From contig CAWCNI010000004.1 in assembly GCA_963796915.1 (NCBI GenBank), positions 496,001 to 560,000 on the forward strand: DNA of 64,000 nt, written 5' to 3'. Position 1 is the stretch's first letter. Every line of letters starts with the position of its first letter. This stretch comes from JAENWD01 sp963796915 (GTDB lineage: Bacteria; Acidobacteriota; Vicinamibacteria; Vicinamibacterales; JAENWD01). Below, in pieces: positions 34,083-41,778 of this stretch. Under the pieces are notes generated by a model. That model saw only the letters and a program-made list of their open reading frames with translations. It had not been told where the DNA came from and did not search any database. The translations under genes were made by a program, and so were the position numbers.

Positions 34083-35477
34083 ATGATCGCCATCGACCAG
34101 AAGCGCGCCGCGCGCGACCTGCTTCCGAAAATCGACGCCGCGTTCGAGCTGTCGGCCCAGAAGATCCGCGCGCTCGAAGCGCGCTGGCGGCCCGAGGATG
34201 GCGCGCCCGTCTTCACAGTAAACGGCCAGTACCAGGCCCGCGGCTGGACCGAGTGGACGCAGGGCTTCCAGTTCGGCGCCGCGATCCTGCAATACGACGC
34301 GACGGGCGAGGCCGCCTTCCTCGACCTTGGCCGGCAGCGCACGCTCGAACGGATGGCGCCGCACCTGACGCACACCGGCGTGCACGACCACGGCTTCAAC
34401 AACGTCAGTACCTACGGCGCCTTGTGGCGCCTTGCCGTCGAAGGCCGGTTCGAGGCTGCCGACTGGGAGCGCCGCTTCTACGAGCTGGCGCTCAAGGTCA
34501 GCGGCGCCGTCCAGGCCGGGCGGTGGACGGCGATTCCGGGCGGCGGGTTCATTCATTCGTTCAACGGCGCGCACTCGTTGTTCGTCGACACGATCCGATC
34601 GCTGCGCGCGCTGGCGCTGTCTCATCATCTCGGTCACCGCCTGTCCGGCGAGCAGGACGCCGCCGTCAGCCTGCTCGAGCGGCTCGTGCAGCACGCCAGC
34701 GCCACTGCGCGCTTCAGCGTCTACTACGGCGCCGGACGCGACCGTTACGACGTCCGCGGCCGCACGGCGCACGAAAGTCTGTTCAACCCCGCCAACGGCT
34801 CGTACCGCGGTCCCAACAGCCAGCAGGGCTACTCGCCCTTCACCACCTGGACGCGCGGCCTGGCGTGGGCCATGCTCGGCTTCGCCGAACAGCTCGAGTT
34901 CCTCGCCGTCGTCGACGACGACGCGCTGGCGCCGTTTGGCGGGCGAGCCGGAATCGAAGACTGGATGCTCGAGGCCGCCCGCGCGACGTGCGACCACTAC
35001 ATCGACAGCGCGTCAGCGTCCGACGGCATTCCCTATTGGGACGCCGGCGCGCCCGGTCTGGCCGCCCTCGGTGACTGGGCCGGCCGGCCGGCCGACCCGT
35101 TCAACGATCACGAGCCTGTCGACAGCTCGGCGGCGGCGATTGCCGCGCAGGGGCTGCTTCGACTCGCACGACTCGAGTCCAGCCGCGGACTGTCGGGCGA
35201 GCGATACGAGCAGGCGGGCCTGCAAATCGTCGAGACGTTGTTCGATCCGTCAGGGCCGTACTTGTCGACCCGCGCCGACCACGAGGGGCTGCTGCTGCAC
35301 TCCGTTTACCACTGGCCCAATGGCTGGGACCACGTGCCGGCGGGATCGACGACGCCGCGAGGGGAGTCCAGCCAGTGGGGCGACTATCACGCCCGCGAGG
35401 TCGCCCTGTATCTCAAGCGGCTGGCGACGGGGCAGCCCTACCTCACGTTCTTCGGACCGGCGGCGAGGACTGCGTGA
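34083..35477 (+). CDS. GH88-family unsaturated glucuronyl/galacturonyl hydrolase
   Basis: A 464-residue (alpha/alpha)6-barrel hydrolase, cytoplasmic (no signal). It hydrates and cleaves unsaturated uronic-acid ends made by polysaccharide lyases. Landmarks: RGWTEWTQGFQFGAAIL, D102 in VHDHGFNNVSTYG, D169 in SLFVDTIRSL, WTRGLAWAMLGFAEQLEF, PVDSSAAAIAAQGLL and SSQWGDYHAREVAL. The two aspartates correspond to those known in GH88 enzymes. GAGGG lies seven bases before ATG 34083. Overlaps the following SDR gene by four bases. The presence of GH88 implies that a lyase works on pectin or a glucuronan elsewhere in the genome. Confidence 0.9.
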   Translation: MIAIDQKRAARDLLPKIDAAFELSAQKIRALEARWRPEDGAPVFTVNGQYQARGWTEWTQGFQFGAAILQYDATGEAAFLDLGRQRTLERMAPHLTHTGVHDHGFNNVSTYGALWRLAVEGRFEAADWERRFYELALKVSGAVQAGRWTAIPGGGFIHSFNGAHSLFVDTIRSLRALALSHHLGHRLSGEQDAAVSLLERLVQHASATARFSVYYGAGRDRYDVRGRTAHESLFNPANGSYRGPNSQQGYSPFTTWTRGLAWAMLGFAEQLEFLAVVDDDALAPFGGRAGIEDWMLEAARATCDHYIDSASASDGIPYWDAGAPGLAALGDWAGRPADPFNDHEPVDSSAAAIAAQGLLRLARLESSRGLSGERYEQAGLQIVETLFDPSGPYLSTRADHEGLLLHSVYHWPNGWDHVPAGSTTPRGESSQWGDYHAREVALYLKRLATGQPYLTFFGPAARTA

Positions 35478-36262
35478 CCGCCGGCAACAAGGTGCGGCCC
35501 GTTGCGCTCGTCACCGGGGGCACGCGCGGGATTGGCCTGGGCATTGCGCGGGTGCTGGCGAGCCGTGGGTGGGACCTCGCGCTGGCCGGGATGAGAGCGT
35601 CGGGCGAGATTGCCGGCACTGTCGCCGAACTGCAAGGCGATGGCGCGGAGGTCTCCTATACGCGCGCCGATGTGTCGAGCGCCGCCGATCGCGACGCATT
35701 GGTCGACGCCGTGCGAGCCCGCTTCGGCAGGCTGAACGTGCTCGTCAACAACGCCGGCCGCGCACCTCGCCTGCGCGCGGATCTGCTCGAAGCGTCAGAG
35801 GCCAGCTTCGAGGAAGTGCTGCGGACGAACCTGCAGGGCCCCTACTTCCTGACCCAGCGCGCCGTGCCGCTGCTGCGCGAACGGCGCCATCAGGCGCCGC
35901 ACGAGCCGACGGCGATCGTCTTTGTCACGTCGGTCTCGGCGACGATGGCGTCGCCGAACCGGGGCGAATACTGCGTGAGCAAGGCCGGGCTCGCCATGGC
36001 TGCCAGTCTCTTCGCGGTGCGACTCGCCGCGGACGGCATCCCGGTGTTCGAGGTACGGCCCGGCGTGATCGCCACCGACATGACGGCTGGCGTGAAGGAG
36101 ACCTACGACCGGCGCATCGCCGACGGGCTGATCCCGGCGGGCCGATGGGGCACACCGGATGATGTGGGGCGCGTCGTCGCAGCGCTGGTGTCCGGCGACA
36201 TGCCGTACGCCACTGGCTCGGTGGTGCACGTCGATGGCGGGCTTGCAGTCCCGCGCCTGTAG
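35474..36262 (+). CDS. SDR-family 3-ketoacyl-ACP-reductase-type oxidoreductase
   Basis: A 262-residue SDR with cofactor motif VTGGTRGIG, NNAG, catalytic Ser in VTSVSATMAS and Tyr/Lys in GEYCVSKAG. The C-terminal VHVDGG motif is typical. Proteins annotated 3-ketoacyl-ACP reductase but encoded beside GH88 genes often reduce 5-keto-4-deoxyuronates, so that role fits; it is inferred from context. GTG 35474 overlaps the GH88 stop (GTGA), and the next gene follows after 19 bases. Confidence 0.88.
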   Translation: MTAGNKVRPVALVTGGTRGIGLGIARVLASRGWDLALAGMRASGEIAGTVAELQGDGAEVSYTRADVSSAADRDALVDAVRARFGRLNVLVNNAGRAPRLRADLLEASEASFEEVLRTNLQGPYFLTQRAVPLLRERRHQAPHEPTAIVFVTSVSATMASPNRGEYCVSKAGLAMAASLFAVRLAADGIPVFEVRPGVIATDMTAGVKETYDRRIADGLIPAGRWGTPDDVGRVVAALVSGDMPYATGSVVHVDGGLAVPRL

Positions 36263-36281
36263 CTGGAGGAGACGCTCGCCA

Positions 36282-37709
36282 ATGCGTGCCATTCGAGTCC
36301 TGTCAGTGGCGGCGCTGCTCGCGCTGCCGGTTGCTGTCGCCGCGAGACGCCCCGCCTTTCCAACGGAGAGCCGCCCGATGCCGACGGTCCACTTCATGAC
36401 GCTGGACCCTGGCCATTTTCACGCGAGCCTGGTGCAGAAGGAGATGTATCCCGGCGTCGACCCGCGCGTGGATGTCTACGCGCCGCTCGGGTCCGATCTG
36501 ACGGAGCATCTCGGCCGCATCATCGCGTTCAACACGCGGAAGGACAACCCGACCAGCTGGCGGATGGAGATCCACACCAGCCCTGACTTCTTCGAGCGGA
36601 TGCTCGCGGAGCGGCCCGGCAACGTGGTCGTCCTGTCCGGCCGCAACATGGGAAAGATGGCCCGCATCGGCGCCGCCGTCCATGCCGGGCTCAACGTGCT
36701 CGCCGACAAGCCGTGGATTCTCAAGTCGAGCGACCTGCCGGCGCTCGCGAGCGCGCTCACCGAAGCCGACGAGAAGGGCGTCGTCGCCTACGACATCATG
36801 ACCGAGCGATTCGAGGTGACGACGGAGCTGCAGCGGGCGTTGGTCGGCGACACGGGGGTGTCGGGCGGGATCGACGCCGGCACGCCGGACAAGCCGTCGG
36901 TCTACATGGAAAGCGTGCACCACCTGTTGAAGACAGTGGCCGGTGCGCCGAACATCCGACCGGCGTGGTTCTTCGACACCTCGGCGCAGGGCGAGGGCCT
37001 CAACGACATCGGCACGCATCTCGTCGACCTGGTGCAGTGGACGCTGTTTCCCGATCAGGCCGTCGACTACACGAAGGACGTGCGCGTGCTGTCGGCGCAG
37101 CGATGGCCGACGCCGATCGCCGAGGCCGATTTCAAGCGCGTGACGGGAGGTCAGAGCTTTCCGGCCTCGGTGCAGTCGCGGGTAGACAATGGCGTGCTGC
37201 AATACGACTGCAACACGCTGGTCTCGTACGCCGTCCGCGGCATTCACACGACGCTGAACGTGATCTGGGACTGGGAGCCGCCGGCAGGGGCGGGGGACCG
37301 GCACTACGCCATTTATCGCGGCCGCCGCGCGGCTGTCGAGGTGCGGCAGACGAAGGCCGACAAATACCTGCCGGAGTTGTACGTCATCCCGAACCGCGCC
37401 GAGGAACTGACTGCCGTCAAGGCGGCGGTGGATGCACGTCTGGCGGCGCTGCAGGGCGAGTTCGCTGGCGTGTCAGCCGAGGTCCGCGGCGACCGCATCC
37501 ACATCGCGATTCCGGATCGGTTCCGCGTCGGCCATGAAGCGCACTTCGCCCAGGTGACGCGTAACTTCCTGTCGTACCTGCAGGACCGCGCGCGCCTCCC
37601 GCGCTGGGAGCGCGCCAACATGCTGGCCAAGTACTACGTGACCACCACCGGCACGGAGCTCAGTCACCAAGCGCCCGCGCGCCCTGCGCCGAGGTTGGCG
37701 CCGGAGTAG
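36282..37709 (+). CDS. Exported Gfo-like oxidoreductase with oxidoreductase C-terminal domain
   Basis: A 475-residue exported protein with signal peptide (VLSVAALLALPVAVAAR). It has a Gfo/Idh/MocA-like N-terminal domain (HFMTLDPGHFHASLVQKEM, then VVVLSGRNMGKMARIGAAVHAGLNVLADKPWI, where DKP replaces EKP) and a C-terminal domain with GEGLNDIGTHLVDLVQWTLF. This form matches the group annotated as putative oxidoreductase with the separate C-terminal domain, found beside uronate and pectin genes. Third gene of the GH88 operon. CTGGAGGA lies 11 bases before ATG 36282. Substrate unknown. Confidence 0.85.
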   Translation: MRAIRVLSVAALLALPVAVAARRPAFPTESRPMPTVHFMTLDPGHFHASLVQKEMYPGVDPRVDVYAPLGSDLTEHLGRIIAFNTRKDNPTSWRMEIHTSPDFFERMLAERPGNVVVLSGRNMGKMARIGAAVHAGLNVLADKPWILKSSDLPALASALTEADEKGVVAYDIMTERFEVTTELQRALVGDTGVSGGIDAGTPDKPSVYMESVHHLLKTVAGAPNIRPAWFFDTSAQGEGLNDIGTHLVDLVQWTLFPDQAVDYTKDVRVLSAQRWPTPIAEADFKRVTGGQSFPASVQSRVDNGVLQYDCNTLVSYAVRGIHTTLNVIWDWEPPAGAGDRHYAIYRGRRAAVEVRQTKADKYLPELYVIPNRAEELTAVKAAVDARLAALQGEFAGVSAEVRGDRIHIAIPDRFRVGHEAHFAQVTRNFLSYLQDRARLPRWERANMLAKYYVTTTGTELSHQAPARPAPRLAPE

Positions 37710-37745
37710 GGCGGAGCGGGCCGAGAGAGCCGGGAGGGACGAGGG

Positions 37746-37784
37746 GGCCGAGAGGAGCCGAGGGGCTCCTTGCCTCTCTCGGCC
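37746..37784. terminator. Nested inverted repeat between convergent genes
   Basis: Outer arms GGCCGAGAG (37746-37754) and CTCTCGGCC (37776-37784). Inside is the perfect hairpin GGAGCC-GAGG-GGCTCC (37754-37769). It lies between the stops of two convergent genes, so a bidirectional terminator or transcript stabiliser is likely, though no T-run follows. Confidence 0.5.
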
Positions 37785-37804
37785 TCCTAGGCTTCCTGGC
37801 CCGC

Positions 37805-39157
37805 CTAGACGTCCGTGAGATGCGTCAGCTGTCCTGTGCTGTCGCCGATCGTCTCTTCACGCACGCCGATGCGGTTCAGCACCGTCAGGTAGAAGTTCGT
37901 CATCGGCGTGTTGTCGTCGAACACCAGGTGCCGTCCGCCGACCAGCCCGCCGCCGTGGCCGGCGACGACGACCGGAAGGTTTTCGTGGGTGTGCTTGTTG
38001 CCGTCGCTGATGCCGCTGCCGTAGACCACCAGCGTGTTGTCGAGCACCGAGCCGTCGCCTTCCGGCATCGCGGCCAGCTTCGCGATGAACTTCGCGAACA
38101 GCTCCATGTGGAACACGTTCACCTTGGTGACCTTCTCGATCCACTCCGGGTTGTCGCGATGGTGCGTCAGCGGGTGGTGCGGGTCGGGCACGCCAATCTC
38201 GGGATAGGTGCGCAGGCTGCCTTCGCGTCCGAGCATCATCGTCGACACGCGCGTGAGATCGGCCTGGAAGGCGATGGCCTGCATGTCGAACATGAGTGAC
38301 GCATAGTCCGCGAACAGCACCGGCACGCCGCTCGGCATCTCGAAGTCAGGCGTGACTTCCCGCGTGTCGTGCTCGGCGATGTCAATCCGGCGTTCGATCT
38401 CGCGGACCGACGTCAGGTACTCGTCCACCTTGTGCCGATCCGACGTGCCGAGCGTGGAGACCAGCGACGTCGTGCGCTCCGCGACCAGATCGAGGATGCT
38501 CCGGCGGGACTGACGGCGAAGCGCGCGCGTGGCAGGATCGAGCCCGGCATCCATGCCGCCAAACAAGCGCTCGAACGCCAGCCGCGGGTTGGTCTCTGGC
38601 GGCATTGGCGACGTGGGGCTGCGCCACGACAGGCTGTTCGTGTAGGCGCAGCTATAGCCCGAGTCGCAGTTGCCGACGGTGCGTGACTCGTCGCAGCCAA
38701 GTTCCAGCGACGGGAAGCGTGTGTCGCTGCCGATCTGGCTGGCGGCGATCTGATCGACAGACACGCCGGCAGCGATGTCGGCGCCGGCGGTCTTTTTCGG
38801 ATGCACGCCGGTGAGGTAGCAGGCCGCGGCACGGGCGTGATCGCCTGCCCCGTCGCCCAGCTGGTTGGCGTTCTGCTGCGCCAGGCCGCTCAGCACGAGC
38901 GTGTGCGCGCGCAGCGGCTCGAGCGGCTTCAGGATCCGCGTGAAGGCAAACTCCGTCCCGGCCGCCGACGGCGTCCAGGCCTCGAGGGTCACGCCGTTGG
39001 GGATGTAGGTGAAGCCAAGGCGGAGCGGCGCCCGCTTCGCGACCGCGGCGGCGCTGGCAAACGCCGGCGTCATGGCATCCAGCATCGGGAGCGCAACGGC
39101 GACGCCGAGGCCCTTCAGGAACGTGCGCCGCGGCAGGAACTTTCCGGTGACGATCAT
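37805..39157 (-). CDS. DUF1552 protein, Tat-exported
   Basis: A 450-residue DUF1552 protein with twin-arginine signal (FLPRRTFLKGLGVAVALPMLDAM). Landmarks: RLGFTYIPNGVTLEAWTP, GLAQQNANQLGDGAGDHARAAACYLTG, FPSLELGCDES, HHRDNPEWIEKVTKVN and YGSGISDGNKHTHENLPVVVAG. DUF1552 looks like a sulfatase/alkaline-phosphatase-superfamily relative (DUF1501 neighbour) but has no tested reaction. It overlaps the DUF1592 gene by four bases and is translated with it. The pair is typical of Planctomycetes and Acidobacteria. Confidence 0.93.
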   Translation of the reverse strand: MIVTGKFLPRRTFLKGLGVAVALPMLDAMTPAFASAAAVAKRAPLRLGFTYIPNGVTLEAWTPSAAGTEFAFTRILKPLEPLRAHTLVLSGLAQQNANQLGDGAGDHARAAACYLTGVHPKKTAGADIAAGVSVDQIAASQIGSDTRFPSLELGCDESRTVGNCDSGYSCAYTNSLSWRSPTSPMPPETNPRLAFERLFGGMDAGLDPATRALRRQSRRSILDLVAERTTSLVSTLGTSDRHKVDEYLTSVREIERRIDIAEHDTREVTPDFEMPSGVPVLFADYASLMFDMQAIAFQADLTRVSTMMLGREGSLRTYPEIGVPDPHHPLTHHRDNPEWIEKVTKVNVFHMELFAKFIAKLAAMPEGDGSVLDNTLVVYGSGISDGNKHTHENLPVVVAGHGGGLVGGRHLVFDDNTPMTNFYLTVLNRIGVREETIGDSTGQLTHLTDV

Positions 39158-41625
39158 TGCGCTGACGCTCCTTCGCGCATCTGGAACGGGACGCTCTGCA
39201 CGATCTCGGTCACGAGACTGGAAAACCGGTAGTCGTGCGCGGCGACGCGCCGCGCGATCTGCCGGACGGTGCGATTGTCAGGGCCGTCGAGCCCGCGGCC
39301 CAGCGCGTAGGTGAGCAGCTTGACCGTCAGCGCGCGCGCGAAGGCCTCCTGCTCGGAGTCCAGGATCGTGGCCAGTTCGGCCGGTCCCTTGAATGTCCGG
39401 CCGTCCGGCAGCTGTCCAGTCGAGTCTACCGCGAACTTCCCGTCCTCGGTGCGCCACTGGCCGATGGCGTCGAAGTTCTCCAGGCCGAAGCCGAGTGGGT
39501 CCATGCGGCGGTGACAGGACGCGCAGGTCGGGTTCTTCCGGTGCGCTTCCATCTGCTGGCGCAGGGTCGTCGACTTGCCGACCGACGACTCGTCCAGCCG
39601 CGGCACCGTCGGCGGTGGCGGAGGCGGCGCCGAATTGAGCAGGTTCTCGAGCACCCATTTGCCGCGCAACACCGGCGACGTGCGCGTCGCGTAGGACGAC
39701 ACCGTGAGCACGCTGCCTTGCATCAGCACGCCCTGTCGCGGCGTGCCTGTCAGATCGACGCGGCGGAACTGGGGGCCCGAGACGCCGGCGACGCCGTAGT
39801 GGCGCGCAAGGCGCTCGTTGAGGAACGTGTACTTCGCGTCGAGGAAGTCCTGGATGCTGCGGTCGTCGCGGATGATGGAGGCAAAAAACAGCTCCGTCTC
39901 GTGCCGCATCGAGAGGCGCAGGTAATCCTCGAAGTCGGGGAACTTGTCCGGGTCGGGCCGCGCGGACTCGAGGGCGCGCACCTGCAGCCACTGCCCGCCG
40001 AACTGCTCGACCAGCGCCTGCGACTTCGGGTCGAGGAGCATGCGCTTGATCTGCGCCTCGAGCACGCCCGGGGCGCGCAACTGGTGCGTCGCCGCCAGGC
40101 GACGCAGCGTCGCATCCGGCATGCTGGCCCACAGGAAATACGAGAGGCGGGTCGCCAGCTCGACGTCCGACACCGGCTGTGGCGCAGCGCTGCCGGCAGC
40201 AGGCGGTTGCTCCAGCCGGAACAGGAAGTCCGGCGACACCAGCATGCCTTGCAGCGCGATGGCGATGCCTTCTTCGAACGACTCGCCCTGCCGCCTGGTC
40301 TCCGTGTAGAGCCGCAGGTAGCGGCTGACCTCCGCGGGTGTGACGGGACGCCTGAACGCGCGCGCCGCCAGGCTCGCCACGATGCGCCGCGGGCAGTCGG
40401 CCGTGTGCTGGCCCTTCGCGTGTCCGCAGATGAAGATGCGCTGCAGGCTGGCTTTCGACGGCCCGCTCACCGCGTGGTACGGCCCGCCGACTTCCAGATA
40501 GCTCACGCGCACGTTGTTGACCGGCGGGAGATCCTTGTGCTCTTCCTCGAACTTCTGCCGGAGCCTGCCCACTTCCTCAGGCGGCGCGCTGAACGGCGGC
40601 TCGAAATGGGGCGGCGGCGGCTCGGGTCGCGCCGACGGGTTGGGCCCGCGATAGCTGGGAGGCAGCCCTTCGTACAGATGCGGGATCGACACGGCGAGCC
40701 AGTGCGTGCCTGCGGTCAGGTGCAGGTGGAACTCCCGGCCCTTGCCGAGAAAGTCCTGCTGGTCGTCATCGAAGGACGCCGCCTTGTCCGGATCGAGCGA
40801 TTGCGTCTGCCGGGCGGTCCCGTCGACCCACAACGTCATCTCAATCGGTTCCGACCCGGCGGGGCGGGTCCCGCCGGCGACGGCATTGATGACGTAGTCG
40901 CCTTCGACAGCGATGCGGTACTCGACGTGAAACGCGTTGGGGAGGCTGAGCCCGGTCCTGTCGTACTCGGTGAGCGGCGTCACGCTCGGCGTGATGTGGC
41001 GCGACATCAGCGTCAGCTTGTCCAGCATCGGCTTCATCGGGCGCGGCCCGAAAATCGCGGTGTGGGCGACGCGTTCTGACGCGGCCAGGTATTTCTCCAT
41101 CAGGACCGGCGGCACCGACAGCACCGCCCCGATCGTGTCGAAGCCGTAGCCGGTGTCGTCCTGCGGAAATTCGTCGGCGGGCCGGAGATCGACGCCCACC
41201 AGATCCCGGACGGTGTTGTTGTATTCCGCGCGATTGAGCCGGCGCAGCACCACATGGCCTGGCCGCGGAGGCGCCGCGGCGTCGGCAGCGTCCACCTCGT
41301 GGCCGATCCACGTCGTGATGCGCGCGAGATCCTCGGGGTCCGGACGGATCTCGTCCTCAGGCGGCATCTCGCCGGTGCGGAGCTTCTGCAGCACCAGATC
41401 CCACGTGTCGGGATCGGCCGCGACGGCGGTCGTCGTCTGGAATTTCTCCAGATTGAGGTTGCCCTTGTGACGCCGCGCGTCGTGACAGTCGTAGCAGTGA
41501 TCGGCGAGAAATGGCTGCACCGACGTCTCGAATGCCGTCGGCACCGGCGCGTTGTCCGCCGTGGGCGACCATTCAATCAGCACCACGACCAGCGCGACGA
41601 GGGGGAGAAGGGCCAGCCTTCGCAC
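39154..41625 (-). CDS. DUF1592/DUF1588 planctomycete-type cytochrome protein
   Basis: An 823-residue exported protein with signal (LLPLVALVVVLIEW) and a single haem motif CYDCH at 44-48 in a planctomycete-type cytochrome domain. The DUF1587-DUF1595-DUF1592-DUF1588-DUF1585 series follows. Landmarks: LRRLNRAEYNNTVRDLVGVDL, RRIVASLAARAFRRPVTPAEV, FLWASMPD, GVLMQGSVLTVSSYATRTSPVLRGKWVLE and CASCHRRMDPLGFGLENFDAIG, which has a second CXXCH (CASCH). So two haems are possible. Function unknown; proposed roles are periplasmic electron transfer or polymer oxidation. First gene of the pair with DUF1552. Confidence 0.93.
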   Translation of the reverse strand: MRRLALLPLVALVVVLIEWSPTADNAPVPTAFETSVQPFLADHCYDCHDARRHKGNLNLEKFQTTTAVAADPDTWDLVLQKLRTGEMPPEDEIRPDPEDLARITTWIGHEVDAADAAAPPRPGHVVLRRLNRAEYNNTVRDLVGVDLRPADEFPQDDTGYGFDTIGAVLSVPPVLMEKYLAASERVAHTAIFGPRPMKPMLDKLTLMSRHITPSVTPLTEYDRTGLSLPNAFHVEYRIAVEGDYVINAVAGGTRPAGSEPIEMTLWVDGTARQTQSLDPDKAASFDDDQQDFLGKGREFHLHLTAGTHWLAVSIPHLYEGLPPSYRGPNPSARPEPPPPHFEPPFSAPPEEVGRLRQKFEEEHKDLPPVNNVRVSYLEVGGPYHAVSGPSKASLQRIFICGHAKGQHTADCPRRIVASLAARAFRRPVTPAEVSRYLRLYTETRRQGESFEEGIAIALQGMLVSPDFLFRLEQPPAAGSAAPQPVSDVELATRLSYFLWASMPDATLRRLAATHQLRAPGVLEAQIKRMLLDPKSQALVEQFGGQWLQVRALESARPDPDKFPDFEDYLRLSMRHETELFFASIIRDDRSIQDFLDAKYTFLNERLARHYGVAGVSGPQFRRVDLTGTPRQGVLMQGSVLTVSSYATRTSPVLRGKWVLENLLNSAPPPPPPTVPRLDESSVGKSTTLRQQMEAHRKNPTCASCHRRMDPLGFGLENFDAIGQWRTEDGKFAVDSTGQLPDGRTFKGPAELATILDSEQEAFARALTVKLLTYALGRGLDGPDNRTVRQIARRVAAHDYRFSSLVTEIVQSVPFQMREGASAQ

Positions 41626-41778
41626 GGAGTCCTTCGATTGTCGGCCCTTGGGCTGTTGCGGTCAAGTCCCTGAAAGCCCGGCGTTTAGCGTCGTGCCACG
41701 ACGGCAATCCCCGTGCAGTCGGCGAGTGTCCTGCGAGCCCGGCTGTGGAACAATGCTGAGCTCGAGGAGACTCCCGAG

